46,542 nucleotides of DNA from Streptomyces mesophilus (GTDB lineage Bacteria; Actinomycetota; Actinomycetes; Streptomycetales; Streptomycetaceae), in the NCBI RefSeq assembly GCF_011044995.1, contig NZ_JAAKZW010000033.1:1-46542 (forward strand). Direction: 5' to 3'. The notes below the pieces were generated by a model. It did not search any database. It was not told where the DNA came from and worked only from the letters and a program-made list of their open reading frames with translations. The position numbers and the translations under genes are program-made. The number at the start of each line of letters is the position of its first letter. The stretch's first letter is position 1. Below are positions 11,245 to 20,339 of the stretch, piece by piece.

Positions 11245-11612
11245 CCCCGCACGGCACTTACGCCGCCCCGGTCCGCATCAGCGGGCCGGGGCGGCTGCGT
11301 TTTCCGGGCCGGGGCGGCCGCATTTCCGGGCACTGCGCGCAGCCCGGTGTTCACTACTGCTCGGTCACCCCTCCTATCCTGCGCGTTCCGTCGCGATCTC
11401 CCTTCTGCACCGGCGAATTGATCGGAGCACCAGAACGGACACTTTGTCCCGCTCAGGGATGAACCGGCTCACCCATGGCCGCGATGAGTCCAAGCCGGTG
11501 GGCCGGAAGTCCAACTCCCTGTCCACTTCGGCCTCTTGCGTCACGGAGTTCCCACGACGAGGGTGGCTGGCGCCGTTGCACCATCCATCCCCGCCTTATC
11601 GACGGAGGTCCG
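11245..11612. other. Intergenic region upstream of the GH109-like gene
   Basis: These 368 bp contain no supported gene. They hold a GC-rich tandem repeat at 11283-11327 and a weak hairpin around 11438-11450 (ggac-actttgtcc). No convincing promoter was recognised, although the promoter of the following gene should lie here. Confidence 0.5.
11283..11327. repeat. Two tandem copies of a 22-23-bp GC-rich unit
   Basis: The unit gggccggggcggctgcg plus ttttcc (11283-11305) is followed directly by a near-identical copy (11306-11327) with two base changes and one base missing. It lies just after the dehydrogenase gene. The function is unknown. Confidence 0.7.
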
Positions 11613-13049
11613 ATGCACGACGAGAACGCCACCCCCACCCCTGACGAGTCCCCCGCTGCCGACGGGGGCCTGTCCCGCCGTTCCGCGCTGCGCGCCGCGG
11701 GTATCGCAGGCGCCGCGGGTATCGGTCTGGGCGCGGTGGGCACGGGCGCCGCGCAGGCCGACACCACGGCGGGCGCACCGGCCGGCAGAGCCGAAGCGCG
11801 GTCTGGCGCCACCATGGTCAACGTTCCGTTCCAGGCACGCAGCACGGTCCGGGTCGGCATCATCGGGCTCGGCAACCGCGGCGGCAGCATGATCGATCTC
11901 TTCCTGGCGATACCCGGGGTGCAGGTCGTGGCGATCTGCGACCCCGTCAAGGAGAAGATCGAGCGGTGCGCGAAGAAGGTGACGGACGCGGGACAGCCCG
12001 CCCCCGGCACCTACGCCAAGGGCGACCACGACTTCGAGAACCTCTGCAAGCGCGCCGACCTGGACTTCGTCTACGTGGCGACGCCCTGGGACTGGCACTT
12101 CGAGATGGCGAAGACCGCCATGCTCAACGGCAAGCACGTCGGCGTGGAATGTCCGATCGCCATGGAGCTCGGGCAGCTGTGGGAGCTGGTGAACCTCTCC
12201 GAGCGCACCCGCCGCCACTGCATGCAGCTGGAGAACTGCTGCTACGGCAAGAACGAGATGCGCGTCCTGCGCATGGCGCACGCCGGTCTCTTCGGCGATC
12301 TGCTGCACGGCGCCGGCGCGTACAACCACGATCTGCGCGGCCTGATGTTCGACCCGGACTACTACGAAGGCCCGTGGCGCCGTCTGTGGCACACGCGCCT
12401 GCGCGGCGACCTGTACCCGAACCACGGCTTCGGACCGGTCTCCAACTACATGGACATCAACCGCGGCGACCGCGTCACGCATATCTCCAGCTTCGGCACC
12501 CCGGCGCTCGGCCTCGCCGAGTACCGCAAGGCCAACATGCCGCCGGGCGACCCGAGTTGGAAGGAGACCTACATCGAGTCGGACCGCACCATCAGCCTGG
12601 TGCAGACGGCCAAGGGCCGGGTCATCCGGCTCGAGCACGATGTGTCCACGCCGCACCCGTACAGCAGGATCAACAGCCTCGGCGGCACGAAGGGCGTCTT
12701 CGAGGACTACCCGTCCCGGATCTACCTCGAGCCGGACCACAGCGACGACGTCTGGCACAACTTCGGCGACTACGCCGAGTGGGACCACTGGCTGTGGAAG
12801 GAGCACTCCAACCCGCCCGGCGGCCACGGCGGCATGGACTACATCATGATCTTCCGGCTGATGCAGACCATGCAGCTGGGCCTCGTCCCGGACTTCGACG
12901 TGTACGACGCGGCCACCTGGACCGCGCCCGTACCGCTGAGCCATCTGTCGATCAAGGCCAAGGGCGAACCGCAGGAAATCCCGGACTTCACGCGCGGCGA
13001 GTGGCGCAAGAAGCGCTCGGGGGTGGACTCGGCGAAGCCGTCGGCGTAA
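11613..13049 (+). CDS. Tat-exported GH109-like protein (Gfo/Idh/MocA oxidoreductase family)
   Basis: GH109 enzymes cleave alpha-N-acetylgalactosaminides by an NAD-dependent redox mechanism and keep NAD tightly bound. The 478-aa product starts with a Tat signal ([10 protein letters not shown], then a hydrophobic stretch ending AAQA-DT), which fits export of a folded cofactor-bound protein. The NAD-binding Rossmann motif [10 protein letters not shown] lies near residues 88-97, followed by the family blocks [19 protein letters not shown] and [28 protein letters not shown] upstream supports the ATG at 11613. The family also contains dehydrogenases with other sugar substrates, so the glycosidase activity is a family-based guess. 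Confidence 0.85.
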   Translation: MHDENATPTPDESPAADGGLSRRSALRAAGIAGAAGIGLGAVGTGAAQADTTAGAPAGRAEARSGATMVNVPFQARSTVRVGIIGLGNRGGSMIDLFLAIPGVQVVAICDPVKEKIERCAKKVTDAGQPAPGTYAKGDHDFENLCKRADLDFVYVATPWDWHFEMAKTAMLNGKHVGVECPIAMELGQLWELVNLSERTRRHCMQLENCCYGKNEMRVLRMAHAGLFGDLLHGAGAYNHDLRGLMFDPDYYEGPWRRLWHTRLRGDLYPNHGFGPVSNYMDINRGDRVTHISSFGTPALGLAEYRKANMPPGDPSWKETYIESDRTISLVQTAKGRVIRLEHDVSTPHPYSRINSLGGTKGVFEDYPSRIYLEPDHSDDVWHNFGDYAEWDHWLWKEHSNPPGGHGGMDYIMIFRLMQTMQLGLVPDFDVYDAATWTAPVPLSHLSIKAKGEPQEIPDFTRGEWRKKRSGVDSAKPSA

Positions 13050-13061
13050 CCGGATTGCCTT

Positions 13062-13094
13062 GTGGTGCCGCCCGGTTGACGCGGGCGGCACCAC
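13062..13094 (+). terminator. Hairpin terminator after the GH109-like gene, with a duplicated arm
   Basis: Perfect 12-bp arms (gtggtgccgccc and its complement) surround a 9-nt loop. The 14-bp right-hand segment gcgggcggcaccac (13081-13094) is repeated exactly at 13095-13108, giving a second possible pairing partner. It lies between convergent genes and could serve both. Confidence 0.75.
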
Positions 13095-13136
13095 GCGGGC
13101 GGCACCACGCGTGCGCCCGCGGACGGAGCCTGCGCA

Positions 13137-14393
13137 TCACCCGCCGAAGAGGGACTTCAGGTCCCTGAGCAAAGGACCGAGGTGGGCGCGCAATTCCGCA
13201 CTCGAGAACGGTGTCGCCACTTGGATCACATCACCAGGATGCTCCCCGACCGTGGCCGTCGCCTCGAGCAGCTTGCTCAGCTCGGCCTCCGGCAGTGCCT
13301 GAGGGCGAACCAGAACGTTGCGTTTCAGGCCGACGGGCACCGGGCGGAGCTGATAAAGCGAGCCGTCGGGCGTCAGCAGCAGATCGCCCGCCTCGATGGC
13401 CTCACGCGCCCGCTCCGGAGCCCTGAACTGCTGCTGCAGCGTCGACGCCAGTTTGCGGCTCTGGATGAACTCCGATTCCGCGCGGGCCAGTTCGATCCCG
13501 GTCTCCGCCGCGGTCGTCGCCTGCCGGGACTCCAGCGCCACCACGAGACCGGCCTCCCCCACCCGCCGGAACGGGGTGGCGGGTGTGTTGACCGCGAGCA
13601 GCAGTCCGTCCCGGAACGACAGCGGCAGGCCGGAGCCGTCCGCCTTCATCAGCCAGCACTCCCCGATGATCTCCACCGGATGCATGCCGAGCTCGACGAT
13701 GTCCCGGCTCTTGGAGCGGATGACGTGCCGGTAGCCGTCCTGCGAGGCGCCGATGAGTTCGCTCATCACCCCGAGGACCTCGTTGAAGAGGTTGCGACCC
13801 TTCCGCTCGGCGAACCCCCTTTCGACGGCGTACGCGATCCGGCTCCAGCAGGCCTTCTCCCCCAACGGTCCGGCGGCGAAGACCCGTGACAGAGCCGCGT
13901 GGAACTCGGGGTCGGTCGCGAAGCTCAACTCCGCCATCAACCCGGTCAGTTTGACCTCGCTCATCGGTCCGAGCGTCTTGCGTGCGGCGGTGGCGACGGC
14001 TGGGGAGACTACGTTGCGCAGCCGTGCCGGCCGTGCGGTGGCACGCGACTCCAGGGCCGCGAGTTCCCGTCCGCTCGCCTCCAGGTCCTTGATCATGTGT
14101 CCGGCGTCGGCACTGCTCAACGCCTTGGCCGCCCGTAGCTGTTCGATCTCGGCGGTCAGCGAAACGAGCAGTTTGCGCTGTCTGGGCCCCTGGTCGGCGA
14201 TCAGGTCCAGGCTGCACCGGAACATGTCCATCCGGATCCCCGAATGCACCATCACCATCTGGAGCACCTCGCCGCCCGCATTGCTGCTCAGCGCACGTTC
14301 CCACGCCCCGGCCAGTCGCATTCCCGTGAACGCGTGGGAGTCGTGCCACTGGGCGATGATCCGCGCGGTGGCGCGGGCCTTTCGGATGTTCAC
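13137..14393 (-). CDS. Unrecognised 418-aa protein, last gene of the encapsulin-like operon
   Basis: I do not recognise a family. The GTG start at 14393 overlaps the upstream stop (GTGA), implying translational coupling. Residues 1-170 look alpha-helical, with a likely coiled-coil stretch around residues 65-120. A central region includes GEKACWSRIAYAVERGF and RNLFNEVLGVMSELIG. After this the protein looks mixed alpha/beta, with LPLSFRDGLLLAVNTPATPF. It ends in a short amphipathic tail, LRDLKSLFGG. No signal peptide or membrane segment is visible. Because it is co-translated with a shell protein, it may be packaged or bind the shell; its tail could be a docking peptide (inference only). Confidence 0.75.
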   Translation of the reverse strand: MNIRKARATARIIAQWHDSHAFTGMRLAGAWERALSSNAGGEVLQMVMVHSGIRMDMFRCSLDLIADQGPRQRKLLVSLTAEIEQLRAAKALSSADAGHMIKDLEASGRELAALESRATARPARLRNVVSPAVATAARKTLGPMSEVKLTGLMAELSFATDPEFHAALSRVFAAGPLGEKACWSRIAYAVERGFAERKGRNLFNEVLGVMSELIGASQDGYRHVIRSKSRDIVELGMHPVEIIGECWLMKADGSGLPLSFRDGLLLAVNTPATPFRRVGEAGLVVALESRQATTAAETGIELARAESEFIQSRKLASTLQQQFRAPERAREAIEAGDLLLTPDGSLYQLRPVPVGLKRNVLVRPQALPEAELSKLLEATATVGEHPGDVIQVATPFSSAELRAHLGPLLRDLKSLFGG

Positions 14394-16204
14394 AGGGCGG
14401 CTGCCATGAACAGGGGTGCGACCTCCATCGCCGCGCCGACGACGTCGATGAAGGCAGACCCGTACGCCAAGGCAAGATCGGACAGCTCGGGATCCTTCTC
14501 GATGAGCCGCAGAGCGGGCTCGATGACGGCGTTCCAGGTGCGGGCGCCGTGCCAGAAGGTCATCGTCTGCACACCCGCGTCCCACACCGAGTACGCGGCG
14601 GCGCTGACCGCCGCCGCCGGGCCGGCCTTCTTCGCCAGCACACTGGCGAACCCCGCGGCGAGGTTCGCGCTCTCCCACACGCTCGTGTACGAGGAGGGGA
14701 TCCCGCGCGCCCGCATCGCTTCACCGGCCGCCGTCCACGGCAGCGAACCCATCTCCATTCCGGCTTGCTCGAGGGCTGCGTACACGGCGACCGGATACGT
14801 GAAGGCGTCCGATGCGGCCGAGTCCTTGCCCGTGGCGAGGTCCGCCCGTTCGTCGGTGAGATGCCGCACCGAGGTGGCACTCAGGCCGAGTCCGGCCTCG
14901 ATGGCGGCGGCGTCCGACGCCACTTTCGCACCGGCGGCGGCGCACGCGAGACGGAGTTGTTCGCCCTTCGCGCCGGCCAGCGCCGCGGTGTCGAGGCGCC
15001 GGGCGAGCGGGAACACCGCACCGAGTGCCGTCTCGGTGATCAGGACCAGCTGGGTGGCCCGTTGCGCCTCGTCCACGGCGAGCGTGAACTCCGCGCCGAG
15101 CGTGCCGCGGGCGTGAAGCGGTGGGATCGGGCCAGTGGTGCGTGCTTTGCCGGAGAGGGCGTCGGCGAGCTCCTGGATACGGGCCACAGCCGTCCGCGCC
15201 GCCCGTTCCAGCGTGCCGGGCTCCTGGTCAAGCATCTGGAGCAGCCCCTGGACGCTCGCCATGATGGTCGCGGTGAAGGATGCCGCGCCTTTGAGGCGGA
15301 CCGAGGCAGCCCAGTTCCGTGCACGTCCCAATTCGTCGATCAGGGCCGTCAGTTGTGCGAACTCGGGGGCGTCCTCCTCCGGCTCCCAAGGATGCTCGGC
15401 CAGTTCCGCCAGGAACCGGGCGGGAGTGAGGCTCCGCCGGTTCTCCCAGTCCTGGTAGCGGGCGTAGCGCCCGTTGGGTGCCAGCCGCCCGAAGTCGTAC
15501 GCAAGCAGGCCGGTGGAGGTGTCGAGTCGGCGCAGGACCTCACGGCGGGCCAGGAGTTCGGCCTGGACGAGCGGGCGGACCACGCGCTTGGCGAGGTCGG
15601 CGGCGCCGTCGCGCAGGAGTTCCAGCAGGCGCAGCACTTCTTGGAGCCGCTCCTTCAGCGCCTGCGGTGAGGCACGTGCTCCTTGGGCCAGGGTGAGGTA
15701 GAGCGTCTGCGCCGCATCGATCAGCTCGTCCACCGCCCGCCAGCCGCCGGAACGGTAGCGGACCTCCACCAGTTCGCCGACGATCGCGGGCGACAGGGTG
15801 ATGCGGAACGGGACAGGACTCCCGTCGAGCTCAAGGTCCACATGCCGCCGCGAGCCCAGGAACGGGAGTGTGTCCGCGGCCGTCGGCCGCGGGGCGTAGC
15901 GGCTGGGGTCCGAGGCAACGTAGCGCGCCAGCTCCGAAGTCGGCGCGGGCTGCGGCCCGAGGCGCGCCCATTCCGGTGCTATGTAGGGCGCCGACGAAGA
16001 CATAGCCGGGTCGGCAAACGGGAACGGCTCCACAACGGGCACTTTCTGCGCTCCGGTTGCGGCACGCGGAGCCGTATACGCCCTGGCGGGATCCGTGAGG
16101 CGCATCCGTACAACGGGTGCGAGCCCGCTCGCGAGGACCTCTGTGCCCACATCGACGATCTCGGGGTCGAGCCGGGGCACCGGCTGCGCGGGCACCGCAC
16201 CCAT
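14390..16204 (-). CDS. Unrecognised 604-aa helical protein, third gene of the encapsulin-like operon
   Basis: No family is recognised. The ATG at 16204 shares one base with the preceding stop codon (TGATG). The N-terminal third is Pro-rich and includes a beta-like segment (RRHVDLELDGSPVPFRITLS). The middle is long alpha-helical sequence rich in Leu, Arg and Glu (ALKERLQEVLRLLELLRDG). The last 120 residues are Ala-rich and weakly hydrophobic (AAVSAAAYSVWDAG, VVGAAMEVAPLFMAAAL). These could form a helical bundle or touch a membrane, although clear transmembrane segments are not evident. The tight coupling on both sides argues that it works in one complex with the neighbouring products. Function unknown. 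Confidence 0.75.
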   Translation of the reverse strand: MGAVPAQPVPRLDPEIVDVGTEVLASGLAPVVRMRLTDPARAYTAPRAATGAQKVPVVEPFPFADPAMSSSAPYIAPEWARLGPQPAPTSELARYVASDPSRYAPRPTAADTLPFLGSRRHVDLELDGSPVPFRITLSPAIVGELVEVRYRSGGWRAVDELIDAAQTLYLTLAQGARASPQALKERLQEVLRLLELLRDGAADLAKRVVRPLVQAELLARREVLRRLDTSTGLLAYDFGRLAPNGRYARYQDWENRRSLTPARFLAELAEHPWEPEEDAPEFAQLTALIDELGRARNWAASVRLKGAASFTATIMASVQGLLQMLDQEPGTLERAARTAVARIQELADALSGKARTTGPIPPLHARGTLGAEFTLAVDEAQRATQLVLITETALGAVFPLARRLDTAALAGAKGEQLRLACAAAGAKVASDAAAIEAGLGLSATSVRHLTDERADLATGKDSAASDAFTYPVAVYAALEQAGMEMGSLPWTAAGEAMRARGIPSSYTSVWESANLAAGFASVLAKKAGPAAAVSAAAYSVWDAGVQTMTFWHGARTWNAVIEPALRLIEKDPELSDLALAYGSAFIDVVGAAMEVAPLFMAAAL

Positions 16205-19200
16205 CAGCCACGCACCGCCGGATCGGACTTCTCGGTCCGCACGCCCACCGGCGCCGGGACCGGATTCGGGTCGTCGAGCTGGTGCGCCGCGACCCTCGCC
16301 TCCAGACGGTCGGCCTCGGCCTCCGCCTGCCTGGCGGTGGCTTCGAGGCGGCGCAGCTCGTACTCGCGGCTCTTCTCGATGAAGCTCTCCCCCGCACTGC
16401 ACCGCCCGAGCCGGCTCTCGATGGTCATCCCCGGGGTGGGAAGCATGATCCGCGAGGTCGAGGTGGCCATGCTCTGCAGACTGGCGACGATCGTCGTACG
16501 GAAGGTACTGACGAGGTCCTCGCCCGCGGCGTGCAACGGCACCGCCAGATACGGGCCGTGCATGCTCACCACCCGCGGCTCGAACATGCCGACCCGTAGC
16601 GCACCCCCCGAGCCGCCCATCAGCCGCTCCAACTGCTCGGACGGTGGCAGGGCCTGGAAGAGCACGTAACGGTAGTAGTCGCGGTGTTCGTTGAGGTGGT
16701 CGCGCAGTGTCTTGCTGCGCTCGCGGGCCCGGCCCACCTCCTCGAGGCCGAACTTCATCTCCAGGACGTCCTCGGCGGCCTGTTGGTCCTGTCGCTGCCC
16801 CGCTTTGTCCGCCTGCGCCTGTCCCTTCTCCGCGGCCGCGTCGGCGACGGTGGGGGCAGTGTCGAGTGCCAGCATCTTGTCGGCCAGCCGCTGGGCCGCG
16901 ACGGGGATGCCCATGTCGTCGGCGGTGTACAGCTGTTCCTCACGGCAACGGCTCGTCCACCAGGCCCAGTCCCAGGCGACGGCCATGTGGCGGTGGATCT
17001 CGGTGGCGAGGCCGGCACTCTCCTTGTCGGCGTCCGTCAGTTCGTTGAGCTTGCCGAGCGTCGGGCTGCCGGTGCCGGGCGGGACCTGCGCGGCGAGCCG
17101 CCGCGCCAGTTCCAGGCGCTGCGCGAAGGGCACGGAGTCCGCGGTCGGGTCCGACACGACGCCCAGATCGCGCAGCGTGGCCGCGAAGTTGGGGAACTTG
17201 GCCTCGACGAGCCGACCGTACATCCAGCGTCGGGCCGAACGCCGTGCGTCGTCGCCGATGGGGTCGTGCCTGCTGATGGCGCCGAGCAAGGCCTGCGGAG
17301 AAGATCCTGACGTGAAAAGACGGGCCGCCGTGTACAGGCCCTTCAACGCGGCCAGGATTTCGGCCTCTTGGCGGCTCGGCGGCTTGGGTGTGGTCTCCGG
17401 CTCCTGCTTCTTGTCGTCCTGGCCGATCTTCGCCGCGATGGCCGCGGCGGACTTGCGGTCGCTGAGTTCGGCCTTCGCCTCCCCGTACGCGCCGAGATAG
17501 CGGATGGCCTCGAAGCCGTCGGCGAGGGCCGGGTCGAGCAGTCCGTCGCGCAGAGCGGTCTCGTTGACCGCGACGATGTTCGCTTCGAAGCTCGACACAC
17601 TCATCGGGTTGTCGACCATGGCGCAGAGCTTGGTGTCGGCGGGCAGGAACGCGGTGCTGATGTCGTAGTGCGCGAGCACTTCGTAGTAGTCGAGGTTGAG
17701 GGTGTGACACAGGTTGGGGTTGCGGATCTTGCGGGTCACGCGCTGTTCCGAGCCCCACTCCACGGACTCCGTGATCTTCGTGGTGCGCTGGGCACGTACT
17801 TTCGTCGAGGCCTTGATCACGGCTTCGTGCAGTCGCGTCTGGGTGTTCTTGCCGACCTGGGTGACGGCGTTCTTTCCGGACAGCGTGGCGTTCGCGCCGA
17901 TCTCTATCTCTCCTGCGGCGGGCCGATAGGTCGCCTTGAAGGAACCGCCCACCTGGTATTGGAAGTCGCTCTGCTGCTGGAGCTCTCGATAGCACTCACT
18001 GGTGTCCTTCGTGGTGTCCGTCCCCTCGACGGCCTGCTCCGTGTCCGTCTGGCTGGACTGCTCGAGCGTCTTGCGGTGCCGCTCCCAGGTGTGGAGTTCG
18101 ATCGTCGCCTCCTCCTGCGGGGCGAGCGCCAGGGACTGCAGGAGGCGCCCCCGGCTGAAGCCCTTCATCGTCCAGGTCTGGCGCCAGGGCAGGAAGAGCG
18201 CGACACGCAGCCGGAACGGAGGCCTGGGCGGCGCGGTCTTCTCGGGCGGCAGAGGCTGGCTGGCCTCCAGGAACTTCTTCATCCGAGTGACGCCATCGGC
18301 CGTCTTCATCAATCTCTCGAAGTACCGGCCCGTCTCCATGGAGATGGTGGCCATGTCGCCGACCGTGGAGGCCGTCCGGTCCGGCTTCTCCTGGGTCTTT
18401 GTCTCGATCCGCTCGTCAGGGGCCTTGTCGGGGGGAAGGTGTCCGCTGTCCTGGCGCCGCATCATGGCAGGCATGAGGGCCATCCGGGACAACGCCGGCA
18501 TGGCGACGGGTTTGGCCACCGTCACCGAGAAGACGAAATTGTCGGCCAAGGTGACGGTCGTGCTGCCCACGGTTCGCAGCTCATGCACCGCCTTCTTGCT
18601 GAGCGGAACCCGGAAGGGCTTGCCGTTGTCGCCGTTGACCACGGGATTCGCCAGGAACGCGGAGAGATCGTCGATCACGTTGTCCGCGGCGCCGGGACGC
18701 AAGGGCACGCTGTCGGAGACGGCTCCCGTCTGCACGAGGCGTACCAGTGTGGTCCTGTCCCCCGCGGTGACCCGTACCACCACGGTCCGTGCGGTGAGCA
18801 GCGCGGTGACCTCGGCCGGTTCGAGAGCCAGGGTGTACGACACCTTGTCCAGGATGACGGTGCGGTCCGCGAGCAGGGCGTCGACATCGTGGAGCGGAAC
18901 GTCGTACACGACCGGGGCGAGCCGCACGGTGACCTCGCGACCGTCCAGGGCGTCGGCGAGTTTCGCGGCACGGACGATCTGCTCGCCGTCGGCGAGTGCC
19001 TGTGCCTCCTGCCGGCTGAGGGTGAGCAGATACGTGGCACCCCCCTGGGCGACCCGCCCTTCGCGGATCACTTGGTCCACGTCGAGCACGGGGATCTCCC
19101 GGGCGGCGGCGAGCGGTCGCAGGGCCCCGCTGCCGTGTCCTCGCGCCTCATCCACGAGGTCGGTGAGCGGAATACCGCCCGCCACGTCCACCACCCGCAG

Positions 19201-19437
19201 GGGAATGGCATCGCCCTTGCCGATCTCGCCCGAGGCGCGCGCGATTTCCTCGCCGTTGGCGAGGACCACAGGGTGCGAGATCCCGGCTGCGTCGACCGCG
19301 AGCAGCTCCACGAACTGCCCGAAGTCGTACCACTCCACGACCTCCCCGCCCGGCAGGTCTGTGTTGCAGGAGCCCTTCGCCGTGAACAGTGTGGGGTCGA
19401 CCGTGGTCTCCGGATAGCCGTTCAGGTCGCCGGCCAT
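16204..19437 (-). CDS. Unrecognised 1077-aa multidomain protein, second gene of the encapsulin-like operon
   Basis: The gene starts 3 nt after the shell-protein stop. Residues 1-310 appear beta-rich and contain three related blocks (near 136-156, 201-223 and 275-298), each a strand, a short helix and a strand. A Pro/Lys linker (330-405) leads to residues 405-600. There the distinctive block SLALAPQEEATIELHTWERH precedes Ser/Thr/Gln-rich sequence and amphipathic strands (GGSFKATYRPAAGEIEIGA). The rest is helical, with a probable coiled coil at 1015-1052 and a Pro-rich end. There is no signal peptide. It is far larger than known encapsulin cargoes. It might be an internal scaffold, a cargo or a shell-associated effector; none of these is shown. 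Confidence 0.78.
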   Translation of the reverse strand: MAGDLNGYPETTVDPTLFTAKGSCNTDLPGGEVVEWYDFGQFVELLAVDAAGISHPVVLANGEEIARASGEIGKGDAIPLRVVDVAGGIPLTDLVDEARGHGSGALRPLAAAREIPVLDVDQVIREGRVAQGGATYLLTLSRQEAQALADGEQIVRAAKLADALDGREVTVRLAPVVYDVPLHDVDALLADRTVILDKVSYTLALEPAEVTALLTARTVVVRVTAGDRTTLVRLVQTGAVSDSVPLRPGAADNVIDDLSAFLANPVVNGDNGKPFRVPLSKKAVHELRTVGSTTVTLADNFVFSVTVAKPVAMPALSRMALMPAMMRRQDSGHLPPDKAPDERIETKTQEKPDRTASTVGDMATISMETGRYFERLMKTADGVTRMKKFLEASQPLPPEKTAPPRPPFRLRVALFLPWRQTWTMKGFSRGRLLQSLALAPQEEATIELHTWERHRKTLEQSSQTDTEQAVEGTDTTKDTSECYRELQQQSDFQYQVGGSFKATYRPAAGEIEIGANATLSGKNAVTQVGKNTQTRLHEAVIKASTKVRAQRTTKITESVEWGSEQRVTRKIRNPNLCHTLNLDYYEVLAHYDISTAFLPADTKLCAMVDNPMSVSSFEANIVAVNETALRDGLLDPALADGFEAIRYLGAYGEAKAELSDRKSAAAIAAKIGQDDKKQEPETTPKPPSRQEAEILAALKGLYTAARLFTSGSSPQALLGAISRHDPIGDDARRSARRWMYGRLVEAKFPNFAATLRDLGVVSDPTADSVPFAQRLELARRLAAQVPPGTGSPTLGKLNELTDADKESAGLATEIHRHMAVAWDWAWWTSRCREEQLYTADDMGIPVAAQRLADKMLALDTAPTVADAAAEKGQAQADKAGQRQDQQAAEDVLEMKFGLEEVGRARERSKTLRDHLNEHRDYYRYVLFQALPPSEQLERLMGGSGGALRVGMFEPRVVSMHGPYLAVPLHAAGEDLVSTFRTTIVASLQSMATSTSRIMLPTPGMTIESRLGRCSAGESFIEKSREYELRRLEATARQAEAEADRLEARVAAHQLDDPNPVPAPVGVRTEKSDPAVRG

Positions 19438-19440
19438 GGG

Positions 19441-20304
19441 TCAGGCGAAGCGCAGCTGGACGACGGCGCTGGGGTCTTTCACGCGGAGCGTGAACCGTTC
19501 GTAGACACGGAAGTTCAGCAGTCCGCTCGCGTCCTCGAACGCGAAGGCGGTGACCGCGTCGACGGCGATCGCCACGTCCAGGGTGTTGCCGCCGGTGGAC
19601 ACCAACAGGGCGACCTTCGGCGGCAGGGTCCCGGTGCCGTGGAAACCGCCCTGCACCAAGGCGCGGATCCGGTCGGCGGGCATGATCAGGGTGTTCGACA
19701 GCGGCGCATGGGCGTCGGCGAAGGGCTCGAAGTGCGAGACCAGGGCGTAGGGGCCGTAGTGACCGTTGCTCTCCAACAGGGCGTACGCCTCGGCGACCGC
19801 GCCGAAGTAGCGCTCCCCGTACCGCCCGGGCACCTTGCTGTTCGCCGACGGCACTTCCACGATCTGCTTCACGTGGTCCGCGGCGCCCAGCAGACCCCCG
19901 TCGCCACCTCCTTGGAAGACCGCCTTGTCCATCTCGCGTGCGAGGTGGTTGGCGGCCCGCGTGGCGAGGGTGACGGCCGTGCCGATGCACTCCTCGGACT
20001 CGTACTGCTGCTTGGTCAGTACGAAGGTGACGGACCGTTCTTCGAGCGACAGTTCGGCTCCTTCGGGCACCGACATGGCTCCGCTGTCCTCGTCGATGAC
20101 GACCGCGTCGGCAGGCACGGTCCGGGTGCTGGCCGCCAACGAGGACGACACCACCGGCAGGAACCGCGTCGAGAGCCTCGAGCGCTCCGTCTCGGCGCAC
20201 ACGTGGCGGTCAAGCTTCTCCCAGAGGGCCTGGTCCCAGTCGAGCTTGTGCCGGCCGAGGTTGTTGCCCGCCAGGGCACCGTTCGTCGTACCGATCGCGG
20301 CCAT
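19441..20304 (-). CDS. Encapsulin-like shell protein (HK97 fold, Linocin_M18-related)
   Basis: Encapsulins self-assemble into protein nanocompartments that enclose cargo enzymes. This 287-aa product follows the encapsulin plan. An N-terminal NNLGRHKLDWDQALWEKLDR segment resembles the cargo-binding helix region. Next are an acidic helix and an EMDKAVFQGG block (spine helix, equivalent to EDEVIFRG in Thermotoga encapsulin). GHYGPYALVSHFEPF matches the A-domain GPYTLV region, and the terminal strand FTLRVKDPSAVVQLRFA matches FTFQVVNPEALILLKF. The P-domain region is more divergent. A purine-rich GGTGGGGGG precedes the ATG at 20304. Three tightly coupled genes follow. No phage portal or protease genes are nearby, so it is not a prophage capsid. 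Confidence 0.82.
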   Translation of the reverse strand: MAAIGTTNGALAGNNLGRHKLDWDQALWEKLDRHVCAETERSRLSTRFLPVVSSSLAASTRTVPADAVVIDEDSGAMSVPEGAELSLEERSVTFVLTKQQYESEECIGTAVTLATRAANHLAREMDKAVFQGGGDGGLLGAADHVKQIVEVPSANSKVPGRYGERYFGAVAEAYALLESNGHYGPYALVSHFEPFADAHAPLSNTLIMPADRIRALVQGGFHGTGTLPPKVALLVSTGGNTLDVAIAVDAVTAFAFEDASGLLNFRVYERFTLRVKDPSAVVQLRFA

Positions 20305-20339
20305 GGATCCCCCCACCGAGCAGCAACTGGTCCCTGGGG

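Noticed and set aside
13137..20304. A prophage or phage-tail-like (contractile injection) cluster.
   Set aside because: Only one HK97-fold gene is present. No portal, terminase, protease, sheath, tube, baseplate or integrase gene can be seen in this or the adjacent sequence.
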